Source: Pristionchus mayeri (lineage: Eukaryota > Nematoda > Chromadorea > Rhabditida > Neodiplogasteridae). From it: DNA of 64,000 bases. Shown piece by piece: positions 11,060 to 22,500 of this stretch. The DNA lies in the NCBI GenBank assembly GCA_036245805.1, contig BTRK01000005.1:3348001-3412000 (forward strand). Reading direction: 5' to 3'. How positions within the stretch are numbered: position 1 is the first letter of the stretch; every line of letters starts with the position of its first letter. The notes beneath the pieces are model-generated. The model searched no databases. It saw only the letters and a list, made by a program, of their open reading frames with translations, and was not told the origin of the DNA. Made by a program: the position numbers and the translations under genes.

Positions 11060-12030
11060 CTCTCCATTGCACGATAATCAACTTGATTATCGGGTAATTC
11101 GAAATTGAATTTCAAGCGTCGACGAGTGATGGGTTATGTTTCAAAAGTGGAGAGCAGATTCCCCCCCCCCTTTCCATTGCACGATAATCAACTTGATTAT
11201 CGGGTAATTTGAAATTGAATTTCGCGCCTCGACGAGTGATGGGTTATGCTTCAAAAGTGGAGAGGAGATTCCCCCCCCCTTTCCATTGCACGATAATCAA
11301 CTTGATTATCGGGTAATTTGAAATTGAATTTCGCGCCTCGACGAGTGATAAGTTATGCTTCAAAAGTGGAGAGGAGATTCCCCCCCCCCTTTCCATTGCA
11401 CGATAATCAACTTGATTATCGGGTAATTTGAAATTGAATTTCGCGCCTCGACGAGCGATGGGTTATGCTTCAAAAGTGGAGAGGAGATTCCCCCCTTTTC
11501 CATTGCACGATAATCAACTTGATTATCGGGTAATTCGAAATTGAATTTCGCGCCTCGACGAGTGATGGGTTATGTGTCAAAAGTGGAGAGGAGATTCCCC
11601 CCCCCCTTTCCATTGCACGATAATCAACTTGATTATCGGGTAATTTGAAATTGAATTTCGCGCCTCGACGAGCGATGGGTTATGCTTCAAAAGTGGAGAG
11701 GAGATTCCCCCCTTTTCCATTGCACGATAATCAACTTGATTATCGGGTTATTCGAAATTGAATTTCGCGCCTCGACGAGTGATGGGTTATGTTTCAAAAG
11801 TGGAGAGGAGATTCCCCCCTCTTCATTGCACGATAATCAAGTTGATTATCGGGTAATTCGAAATTGAATTTCGCGCGTCGACGAGTGATGGGTTATGCTT
11901 CAAAAGTGGAGAGGAGATTCCCCCCCCCCTTTCCATTGCACGATAATCAACTTGATTATCGGGTAATTCGAAATTGAACTCGACGAGTGATGGGTTATGT
12001 TTCAAAAGTGGAGAGGAAATTCCCTCTCCT
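11060..12030 (+). repeat. 107-110-bp tandem repeat, forward array
   Basis: About nine units. Each contains CGATAATCAA and TTGATTATCG around a single central base, an A/T-rich block (GAAATTGAATTTCGCGCC), GACGAGTGATGGGTTATG, a conserved AAAAGTGGAGAGGAGATT and a C-homopolymer run of variable length (5-10 C). The units differ mainly in the C run and at a few positions. Confidence 0.9.
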
Positions 12031-12835
12031 CCCTACCATCGTTCATGCTTGCTCCGGGGAGGGGGGGGGGGTGCGCAAGTCGTCGTCGGCATGGACATCT
12101 ATGGTTACAGTACCCAATCGATCATACAGTACCCCCAGATACCGTATACCACTACTGTAACACCCGATTACCGCAATCTAACGTTATTCTTAAAAAGTCC
12201 TGGTACCGTGCCTAATCGATTGTACAGTACCCAAGTCGTTACAGTAACCCAGTTCCATGGGTCAGATCCAGCTCCTTGGGTCAAACAATTTTCAAAAATT
12301 GACAAACATTTTTCTAAACTTCCCAAATCGATTATAAAATGGTTATACGGAACAAGGGATAAGGTAGAATACTTTAAAATAATTTTACTATCGATTTTGA
12401 ATTTTTAGAAAAATGTTTGACCCAAGGAACTGGATCTGACCCACGGAACTGGGTTACGGTAGTTAAATGGGTACTGTATAATCGATTGGGCACGGTTCCA
12501 GGACTTCTTAAAAATAAAGTTAGTTTGCGATAATCGGGGTTACGGTAGTGGTATACGGTAACTGAGGGTACTGTATGATCGATTCATGCTTCCCCTTTTA
12601 GCAGGGGTACCCCGGGAAAAAAATCTATTGGTATGTCAAGACTAAGTACCGTACACAATCGATAGTTCATCACTCTGTGATACCGTATATGGTTATCGTA
12701 ACCTACCGTCACCTACCGTTACCCCGATTATCGCGAAATACTTTTTTTTACAAAAAGTCAAAGTACCGTACCCAATCGATAGTTCATCACCCCCTGATGC
12801 CATATATGGCTACCGTAACCTACCGTCTTGAAACA
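12030..12835. repeat. Palindromic core 1 rich in TACCGTA-like motifs
   Basis: Arms such as GTACCGTGCCTAATCGATTG and its complement flank a centre near 12330. Motifs of the TACGGTA / GTTACGGTAG type and ATCGAT recur many times. An almost identical copy is at 13935-14740, differing mainly in the length of a G run and single substitutions. Confidence 0.85.
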
Positions 12836-13934
12836 TAACCCATCAATCGTCGACGCGCGAAATTAAATTTCGAATTACCCGATAATCAAGTTGATTATCG
12901 TGCAATGAAGAGGGGGGAATCTCCTCTCCACTTTTGACACATAACCCATCACTCGTCGAGGCGCGAAATTAAATTTCGAATTACCCGATAATCAAGTTGA
13001 TTATCGTGCAATGAAGAGGGGGGAATCTCCTCTCCACTTTTGACACATAACCCATCACTCGTCGAGGCGCGAAATTCAATTTCGAATTACCCGATAATCA
13101 AGTTGATTATCGGGTAATTTGAAATTGAATTTCGCGCCTCGACGAGTGATGGGTTATGCTTCAAAAGTGGAGAGGAGATTCCCCCCCCCCTTTCCATTGC
13201 ACGATAATCAACTTGATTATCGGGTAATTTGAAATTGAATTTCGCGCCTCGACGAGTGATAAGTTATGCTTCAAAAGTGGAGAGGAGATTCCCCCCCCCC
13301 TTTCCATTGCACGATAATCAACTTGATTATCGGGTAATTTGAAATTGAATTTCGCGCCTCGACGAGCGATGGGTTATGCTTCAAAAGTGGAGAGGAGATT
13401 CCCCCCTTTTCCATTGCACGATAATCAACTTGATTATCGGGTAATTCGAAATTGAATTTCGCGCCTCGACGAGTGATGGGTTATGTGTCAAAAGTGGAGA
13501 GGAGATTCCCCCCCCCCCTTTCCATTGCACGATAATCAACTTGATTATCGGGTAATTTGAAATTGAATTTCGCGCCTCGACGAGCGATGGGTTATGCTTC
13601 AAAAGTGGAGAGGAGATTCCCCCCTTTTCCATTGCACGATAATCAACTTGATTATCGGGTTATTCGAAATTGAATTTCGCGCCTCGACGAGTGATGGGTT
13701 ATGTTTCAAAAGTGGAGAGGAGATTCCCCCCTCTTCATTGCACGATAATCAACTTGATTATCGGGTAATTCGAAATTGAATTTCGCGCGTCGACGAGTGA
13801 TGGGTTATGCTTCAAAAGTGGAGAGGAGATTCCCCCCCCCCTTTCCATTGCACGATAATCAACTTGATTATCGGGTAATTCGAAATTGAACTCGACGAGT
13901 GATGGGTTATGTTTCAAAAGTGGAGAGGAAATTC

Positions 13935-14740
13935 CCTCTCCTCCCTACCATCGTTCATGCTTGCTCCGGGGAGGGGGGGGGTGCGCAAGTCGTCGTCGGC
14001 ATGGACATCTATGGTTACAGTACCCAATCGATCATACAGTACCCCCAGATACCGTATACCACTACTGTAACACCCGATTACCGCAATCTAACGTTATTCT
14101 TAAAAAGTCCTGGTACCGTGCCTAATCGATTGTACAGTACCCAAGTCGTTACAGTAACCCAGTTCCATGGGTCAGATCCAGCTCCTTGGGTCAAACAATT
14201 TTCAAAAATTGACAAACATTTTTCTAAACTTCCCAAATCGATTATAAAATGATTATACGGAACAAGGGATAAGGTAGAATACTTTAAAATAATTTTACTA
14301 TCGATTTTGAATTTTTAGAAAAATGTTTGACCCAAGGAACTGGATCTGACCCACGGAACTGGGTTACGGTAGTTAAATGGGTACTGTATAATCGATTGGG
14401 CACGGTTCCAGGACTTCTTAAAAATAAAGTTAGTTTGCGATAATCGGGGTTACGGTAGTGGTATACGGTAACTGAGGGTACTGTATGATCGATTCATGCT
14501 TCCCCTTTTAGCAGGGGTACCCCGGGAAAAAAATCTATTGGTATGTCAAGACTAAGTACCGTACACAATCGATAGTTCATCACTCTGTGATACCGTATAT
14601 GGTTATCGTAACCTACCGTCACCTACCGTTACCCCGATTATCGCGAAATACTTTTTTTTACAAAAAGTCAAAGTACCGTACCCAATCGATAGTTCATCAC
14701 CCCCTGATGCCATATATGGCTACCGTAACCTACCGTCTTG
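13935..14740. repeat. Palindromic core 2 (duplicate of core 1)
   Basis: Near-identical to 12030-12835 over its full length, including the internal palindrome. This indicates a recent segmental duplication of array plus core. Confidence 0.88.
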
Positions 14741-15935
14741 AAACATAACCCATCAATCGTCGACGCGCGAAATTAAATTTCGAATTACCCGATAATCAAG
14801 TTGATTATCGTGCAATGAAGAGGGGGGAATCTCCTCTCCACTTTTGAAACATAACCCATCACTCGTCGAGGCGCGAAATTCAATTTCGAATTACCCGATA
14901 ATCAAGTTGATTATCGTGCAATGGAAAGGGGGAGGGGAATCTCCTCTCCACTTTTGAAACATAACCCATCACTCGTCGACGCGCGAAATTCAATTTCGAA
15001 TTACCCGATAATCAAGTTGATTATCGTGCAATGGAAAGGGGGAGGGGAATCTCCTCTCCACTTTTGACACATAACCCATCACTCGTCGAGGCGCGAAATT
15101 AAATTTCGAATTACCCGATAATCAAGTTGATTATCGTGCAATGGAAAGGGGGAGGGGAATCTCCTCTCCACTTTTGAAACATAACCCATCACTCGTCGAG
15201 GCGCGAAATTCAATTTCGAATTACCCGATAATCAAGTTGATTATCGTGCAATGGAAAGGGGGAGGGGAATCTCCTCTCCACTTTTGACACATAACCCATC
15301 ACTCGTCGAGGCGCGAAATTCAATTTCGAATTACCCGATAATCAAGTTGATTATCGTGCAATGGAAAGGGGGAGGGGAATCTCCTCTCCACTTTTGAAAC
15401 ATAACCCATCACTCGTCGACGCGCGAAATTCAATTTCGAATTACCCGATAATCAAGTTGATTATCGTGCAATGGAAAGGGGGAGGGGAATCTCCTCTCCA
15501 CTTTTGACACATAACCCATCACTCGTCGACGCGCGAAATTCAATTTCGAATTACCCGATAATCAAGTTGATTATCGTGCAATGGAAAGGGGGAGGGGAAT
15601 CTCCTCTCCACTTTTGAAACATAACCCATCACTCGTCGACGCGCGAAATTCAATTTCGAATTACCCGATAATCAAGTTGATTATCGTGCAATGGAAAGGG
15701 GGAGGGGAATCTCCTCTCCACTTTTGAAACATAACCCATCACTCGTCGAGGCGCGAAATTCAATTTCGAATTACCCGATAATCAAGTTGATTATCGTGCA
15801 ATGGAAAGGGGGAGGGGAATCTCCTCTCCACTTTTGAAACATAACCCATCACTCGTCGAGGCGCGAAATTCAATTTCGAATTTCCCGATAATCAAGTTGA
15901 TTATCGTGCAATGGAGAGTGGGGACGAGCTCTGAT
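14740..15935 (-). repeat. 107-110-bp tandem repeat, reverse array
   Basis: About eleven units in the opposite orientation to the left array, with shorter homopolymer runs (GGGGGAGGGG). They are more uniform than the forward units, suggesting recent amplification. The last unit joins the unique right arm at about 15935. Confidence 0.9.
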
Positions 15936-17117
15936 TTTGAAACCTAACTGATCCTGCACAAAAGGAAGGAATTTGAGTGGGGAATTAAACTGGTAGTGTC
16001 TGCATAAGTTCAATCTGTCAATGCTTCTTTATCTTGGCTATTTGCAGTATACCAGGAGTTATGAAGTCAGTGTTGATTGCCCAAGTGCAAACATCGGATT
16101 ATTTGGAGAAGCGGAAAAGAAGAAGATCTTCTACCATGATCCACTACCTTGTAATTCGATAAAATGCATTCCAAATAATATTATCATCCTCATAATATGC
16201 ATACATATTTTGCATAGAACGAACATTTTCTCGGGTTAGAGAAACTAGAAGCAAAAATAACTCGATTCCTGAATTTGACAATGTTTATGGATATTCGGGT
16301 ATAATTGCCGTGTTTTCACCATTAGTTTCACCAATCTGACTCTACAACTCGGAAAAATTAGTTTGTCCCGTTTTATATCATGGATTTACAAATCCCAAAT
16401 TATAAGATCTACTCTCCCGGATATCCATATGATGTCTCGGAGCCGTGTGATCACTGCCTTTCTGTAGCAGATGGGAAGAAGGTCCGAGTAGAGGTAGCGC
16501 ACATATTATTCATTATATTATAATACTTGGCCGAAACTCGTGTTTATTAGCATAGAACACATCGCTCATAGGGAAACAGTTGCATAATCTGCCCATATGT
16601 GATCCCAATGTTCCAAGTTCTTCTTATCGAGGCCACCACTTGCTGCGACCGCCTCGTTATGGCGGACGATATCCTCGCTGGAAATATCGTTGCCAGGTAG
16701 TTCAATCAGTGCTTTACCGTTCAAGAAAATTGTTTTTTTTCAGCTTGACAGGGGAGATTTCGAACCAAGCCTACACTACTCAGTCATCGAACTTAATGAG
16801 GGTGTCGTGGCAGCCGAATGGCGGGGTAAATGTGCGAGGAGCGATGGTTAGTGAATCACTGATTCGAGAATAATGAACATCATTGCAATTCACGTTCATT
16901 GATTTGTGGCCACTAGTGGCCGAATATTTCACAAGCGTCAATACACATCACGAAATAATATTTTATCGAATCAATCAAATGAACTTGACAAGATTACATG
17001 TCCTTACTTCATCGGAGCTCTTCGTTCGGCCTCCCTCCCCCCTAACGACTACTACAATTTTTTCGATGCGATGCCCCGTCGGTGAATGCTGACCTCGCTA
17101 TACCGTATCCTCATATA

Positions 17118-18213
17118 CAGTACCGGACAAAAGTTTCGCAACAAATTTCTCATTGTCATAACTTCGTTCAAAATTGAGCTAGAGAGTTATGGTTGTAAGC
17201 ATTCGAGAGGTAAATATCAGGAAAAAATGGTCATATGGTATTTGGTCTGAAACACATTTATTGTGGGTTTCTGTATTAAATTTTCTGCATCACAATTTTC
17301 ATGTATTTTTTTAAACTCAGCCGAAAGTCGATGTTATATCTCACGAACTGTGATGAAAGTATACCCATTGATGTTTGCAATCCACTGTCTGGCTTGCTCG
17401 CTGCACATCGAAAAGAGTTAATATATCGATTTTCCGAGACATCCGAGATGTGTTTCAACGGCTATATATTCGCTCCCAGTTGAGCGATAGGGCCCCTATT
17501 GCGCAGCTACTATAGACTAGTAATGTAGAAACATTTTACCAAGTTTGGTAGTGAACAATATTCAATTTTACCTTGTACCGTGTTTCAAGGCTCGTGACTA
17601 TCTGACTCTATGTGGTAATTGGACTGTAAAATGTGCTGGACAAATCGTATCACTTTACCATTTCACACACTTGTTCATTAATAGATTCTACATAAAGATG
17701 CAATAAATGGGATTTTTTCGGTAGCGTTAAAGGTCGTCTCCACATGTATGAAAATTCGTGTCTAAAATTTTTCGATTTTTCCAATTTGTTGTCTGATCAC
17801 TACCAAACTTGGTAAAATGTTTCTACATTACTAGTCTATAGTAGCTGCGCAATAGGGGCCCTATCGCTCGCCGTTGAAACACATCTCGGATGTCTTGGAA
17901 AATCGATATATTAACTCTTTCCGATGTGCAACGAGCAAGCCAGACAGTGGATTGCAAACATCAATGGGTATACTTTCATCACAGTTCGTGAGATATAACA
18001 TCGACTTTCGGCTGAGTTTAAAAAATACATGAAAATTGTGATGCAGAAAATTTAATTCAGAAACCCGCGATAAATGTGTTTCAGACCAAATACCATATGG
18101 CCATTTTCTCCTGATATTTACCTCTCGAATGCTTACAACGATAACTCTCTAGCTCAATTTTGAACGAAGTTATGACAATGATAAATTTGTTGCGAAACTT
18201 TTGTCCGGTACTG
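17118..18213. mobile_element. Tc1/mariner-like non-autonomous foldback
   Basis: Perfect terminal inverted repeats of at least 31 bp (starting CAGTACCGGACAAAAGTTTC) are flanked by TA on both sides (17116-17117 and 18214-18215). Almost the whole element is palindromic: the left arm to about 17490 matches the right arm from about 17860 in reverse. No transposase ORF. TA duplications and CAGT termini point to mobilisation by a Tc1/mariner-superfamily transposase. Confidence 0.85.
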
Positions 18214-18215
18214 TA

Positions 18216-19584
18216 TCGACAACATAGCTTATTATGTGTTCGATTTTTTTTTATACTATACTCCCCGACTGAATCGTTTTCAGGAAATTTTATGTGAATG
18301 CTGAAACCGATGGAAGAGGTCGAGTGGGAGTGATACAATGAAAGGAAAGTAATAGTCTCTTCAACTCACTTACCTGTTATACGGGGCGAGAGCGCATACG
18401 GAATGAAGTGAGTAGTGTCTCTTGAAGCCATCCTTATAGGACAACGCTAGGTAATACTCATGAACTAATTATTTAAATTTAATTACAATTCACTTTTCAT
18501 TTTGTTTTGTTTGTTTTATGCCAAAGCGTATCAGCAAGCAATCGAATGGATTTCGAAATATTGGGAGGGTTCTGAAACATATTTAAAAATGAAATGAACG
18601 ACGTAGCATCGAGATTTGCCCGTTCTCCTCAGAATAGCTGAATTCGCTTTATGATTTCTGAATCGGCATTTTTTTCAGATTATCGATTTTTACTACTCGT
18701 GGTGCGATGACGATTGTGCAATATTAAGCTCGCTCTATATCAACAAGTATTCGAACATATTGCATATTGAATTCGATTTTAGTATGCACCAACTGTGGGT
18801 GCTAAAAATGCCAAGAGGGTGTTTTTGCGGTTTTCATCCAGTTGCACACACACCCCGGAATGCAACACTGCTTTCACGAGGAATGCAAGTGAATGATCAA
18901 TGATCAAATATAAAAGTCGCTTCACATCTATGTTCGCTGTTGGAGGAGGCGATGCGGTACGCATGAGTTGAAAATGTCCGTTCGACCGACACGAATCCGG
19001 TTATAGGCAACTAAAGTTGAAGAAAGAGACGGAGTTGATGCGTGTAATCGTTGGTCTTACGCAGCATAAAAGCTGCGAGATGAAAAACATTTCTTTATTT
19101 GGCGGATGACACCTTCTCTGAAATTTGAAAATGGAAAGTGAAAATTGGAGGGACAGTTTCCACTATCAGATTCTTTATTTGTGTTTATCATTTTTCGATA
19201 TACAATAGGTAGCGAAAATGAGTAAGTGAGACCAGAAGTATTCACAAGGCAGGAAAAAAGGATTGAAAGAAATAATTGGTCTTACGATGAACATTTTCGA
19301 AAAACAATAGCTTACATAATGGTAAAGCCCGTCGTTTGTGGAGAAAGCAAATGAGAACAACGATAAGTACGAAAAAGTGATACAAAAGATGTGATACAAA
19401 ACATCAGAGAGAAACATTGATTGCTGTCGAAAATGATGAGAAGTGTCACAGACTAGGAGAGAGTGAGCTTGGAGCTACAGATAATTCGAATTCGTGCAAT
19501 GGCCTACTCTTCTCCATTACTCATTCGTTAGGGCGTGTCGAATGAGAAGACTATTACAGGGAATTCGAAATCTACTGAAAGAAG
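18216..19584. other. Intergenic, no gene recognised
   Basis: AT-rich sequence downstream of the mucin-like gene. Only short ORFs without domain features; no hairpins beyond short chance ones. Confidence 0.4.
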
Positions 19585-22500
19585 TCAAGAAACAGTGGGA
19601 ACAAAGACATATCTCACGGCACGCTTATTAGGATTTGGTAACCAGTGGAGAAGATTCGGTCGATAAATCAGTGCATGTTGGAGCGAGGAGTCGTGGGAGA
19701 TGTCATAGTTGACGAGGGTCTGCAATGCATTTGATTTTTTTTTACAATTTACATTTGAAAATTTGTAGAGACTTGCATCAGATTGTCCAAGCATAGATCG
19801 TTTTATTCGAAAAAAAGTGATTTTCGGGTACAGAGTCAGATCGGATACGATACAAGATCTATAATAAATAGTAGGGATAACCAAAATATGCGTTACCTGC
19901 TTCCGGTCTTTGTGTTGATGACGACATGAGGCAGCGACTGCAGCAGCTGCGTTGAAGGAGGTTGAGGAGGAGGAGGGGAGTTGTAGGACATCCTGAGATT
20001 GATATGGAGTTATGAACCAATGAATATGAAAGAATTGCTTGCCAACAACATAGTTCATCCGAACGGATGCCCATACGTGCACTTTTTTAAATTCGTCCTC
20101 GAAAAAGCGGAATACGATTACTTACAATAGCTCTCACAACTTTATGCACTGAACTTGAAACATAACATACTAATAAATGTAAATTTTTGAAACTCACAGA
20201 TTTACATTTCCATAGTGCATCTGGGCTCTTCTACCTGCCTCTGCCTCTGCGTCCTCCTTCAATTTGATTGAGCCGACGCCCCGCCGGTGGTTGTTCATCT
20301 GCAAGGATACTGTATCTTACCGTACCTCACCTATAGTATACTGAGTTAGGGGTTCTGTCCACCACGCCACAGTCTTCATTACGGTCTTTACGGTTAGTTG
20401 TTCGCGCGCCGTCACTTTTACCCATCTTGTTCACCCACAGTCACATCTATCCTCATCTATCGCAGACTGAGTGAGGAATACGATCCACCACGCCACTCTC
20501 GTCATCAAGTTCGTTACTGTTAGTTTGCGCATTGTCCGTCACATTTTCCCCGTTCGGCATCCCACAGTCACATGCACCCTCACAGTAGCCAGTACAGTAA
20601 CCGCGCCGCCACATTACCGTACGCCGACAAACTTACGAATAGCCCAATAGTGCGATGCCCGTTGGTATCCCGTTTTGTCTGAAGGCGAGATTACGGTAAC
20701 TATTACAAACTGATTTTAAAAATTCCGAGAGTACTGTACCAAAATAGTCACGAATACGACGATGAGAATGACGATAACTCCGATCTGAAATGAACTAATG
20801 AATTTTTTTTTTCATTGCATAATAATATAATAATACGCTGTGCTCCTCTTTCAGAGCTTCATAACGCTCCTCGATACTATTTCAATCATGGCTTATCGCT
20901 CACCGTAATAATTCCAGCAATGATGAATGCGATTGACGAGTCCGATGAGGCGGCAGACTGCTGCACTCGCTCAACTGGCGTGCGAGCGTTGATTCCTGCA
21001 TCGTCATGGTTTAGATTATTGTTTTTCACAATAAGAAAGCTGCCAACGACTGCTCACTGCATCACTCGCTCGATACCAACGAACCATGAAACATACATGT
21101 GCGCCAATCTAAGCCGTTCAAAGGTAATTTTTTTTTAGATATTTTGACATTCAATTCATTGCCCCTGTTACATCTCCAGCTGATATAACGGTCGTGTATG
21201 TTTCTCTAGAAAGTGTTTCTACTAACCATTGATAGTAAACGTTCCACCGTCAATCTCGTTGCCGCCGAGTCGCATCTGCGTCAGCTCGAGCTCAGCCTCG
21301 ACCTTAACGTTAACTAGTGAGTGAAAACATGATCATAATTTGATTTTCTTTGTTCTTAAAAGCAGCATTTGTTTGAATGGAGAGTGTGCAAAATACTTTG
21401 TTAGCAGTTTCGTAGAGGTCGACGATACTGGAGCGTGTGTAGACAACTCCTGAAAATTGTGTTAATTCCAATCAACTTACAGTTAAATTTTTATTTATTT
21501 GTATGTTTCAGAATGAATTGATGTGATCCCGTCAATTGGAATAACGATGTGTCTTCCGCCTTCAATGGAAAATCGTATCATATCTAACCATGAGCAACGA
21601 CGCCTCTCTCCTTCTCCACTGCACTCAGGTCAACAGCGATGAAATCATGCAGCACCTTCTCGAAGTGACGACGGAGCTACAATGGGAATTAAAGTGTATT
21701 CAAATTGATCCTTCACAAAACTCTATGTTTTCAATGCAATGCTTCTGGTTTTAGAATTTTGCAACTCACATCCGGTAGCAATTGATCTCTAAGCTTTCTG
21801 AATTTTCCTGAATCCGGGTCGGCAAAGTCCGGAATGTACTCGAGTCCCTTGAGCATGATGTGGAAGGGCGTCTTGTGCGCGACGAGAGGGGCTGAACGAA
21901 TGAGAATTTTTAAAAAAATGCTCAAAATTCCTTCATCAATGTGATTTTCGGAGTTTACAACACAAAAACCTTTTTCGATTATTTCAGATAATTTATTGAG
22001 AAACTTATAGCATAACGTGTAAAGCATCTCACGAGTGGTGGTCGATGGTTCCTCGAACTCATTATGTCCATGCGTGCTCATCCACAGTTGTTCCTGGCTG
22101 TCACCGAAGTGAGCTGCGGTAGGATCGAAAGGCATAGCTTCGGTGGTCTCGAAGGCTGAAATGCGTCCAGTCAGATGATACTTCTGTCTTTATTATCGTG
22201 CTTTTAAAAGTGAACAGTAAACTTTAACTCACGTCGATCCTCGAACGCGACCTCCTCAGCTGAGGCTGACGTTTCGTGACTGGAAAAGGCGAATCATTAA
22301 AAATATAATATTATTTTGATCTTACTCCTCCTCATGCATCTGTTCCGTCTCCTCGGGGAAGTTTGACGTCGAGAATGACGTGGTTGATTCAGAACTCGTC
22401 GAAGGAGTGGTTGACTCGGTTGTTGAAGGAGTGGTTGACTCGGACGTGGAGGTGGAGATTACGAGAGGAGGGAGCTGAGCATGGCAACTTGCAATTTTTT

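Larger units (their letters stand above)
10795..16190. repeat. 5.4-kb composite palindromic satellite / foldback
   Basis: Unique outer arms (about 10795-11060 and 15935-16190) are reverse complements and enclose alternating blocks: forward array (11060-12030), palindromic core (12030-12835), reverse array (12835-13095), forward array (13095-13935), second core (13935-14740), reverse array (14740-15935). The two cores and the adjoining arrays are near-identical, so a segment of about 1.9 kb has been duplicated. Long inverted ends built from tandem sub-repeats resemble the architecture of Foldback/Galileo-type elements, but no transposase is present. ORFs of 60-144 residues here are repeat translations. 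The whole structure sits in intron 2 of the CUB pseudogene copy 2. Confidence 0.85.
10516..16873 (+). pseudogene. CUB-domain protein copy 2, split by a 5.4-kb repeat
   Basis: A paralogue of the gene at 5516. An exon-2 equivalent (10516-10571, AEPYHTQNPTAGPFKY) still ends in the same GTAAGTGAG donor but has an in-frame TGA at 10563-10565. The next exons only resume after the palindromic satellite: 16407-16493 (IYSPGYPYDVSEPCDHC, then KKVRVEV), about 16617-16696 (VLLIEATTCCDRLVMADD) and 16744-16873 (LTGEISNQAYTTQSSN ... NGGVNVRGAM, stop TAA). The 3' exons are better preserved than in copy 1 and keep the CUB-type frame. The acceptors before exons 3 and 4 have decayed to TATAAG and CCAAG. No exon 1 was recognised. 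Most likely a gene disabled by, or before, expansion of the repeat in its second intron. Confidence 0.65.

Noticed and set aside
11682..14252. ORFs of 60-144 codons in the satellite
   Set aside because: They repeat with the unit and exist on both strands; they are translations of tandem DNA.
11060..15935. Possible CRISPR array
   Set aside because: The units are about 108 bp and fully repetitive with no unique spacers, in a eukaryotic genome.
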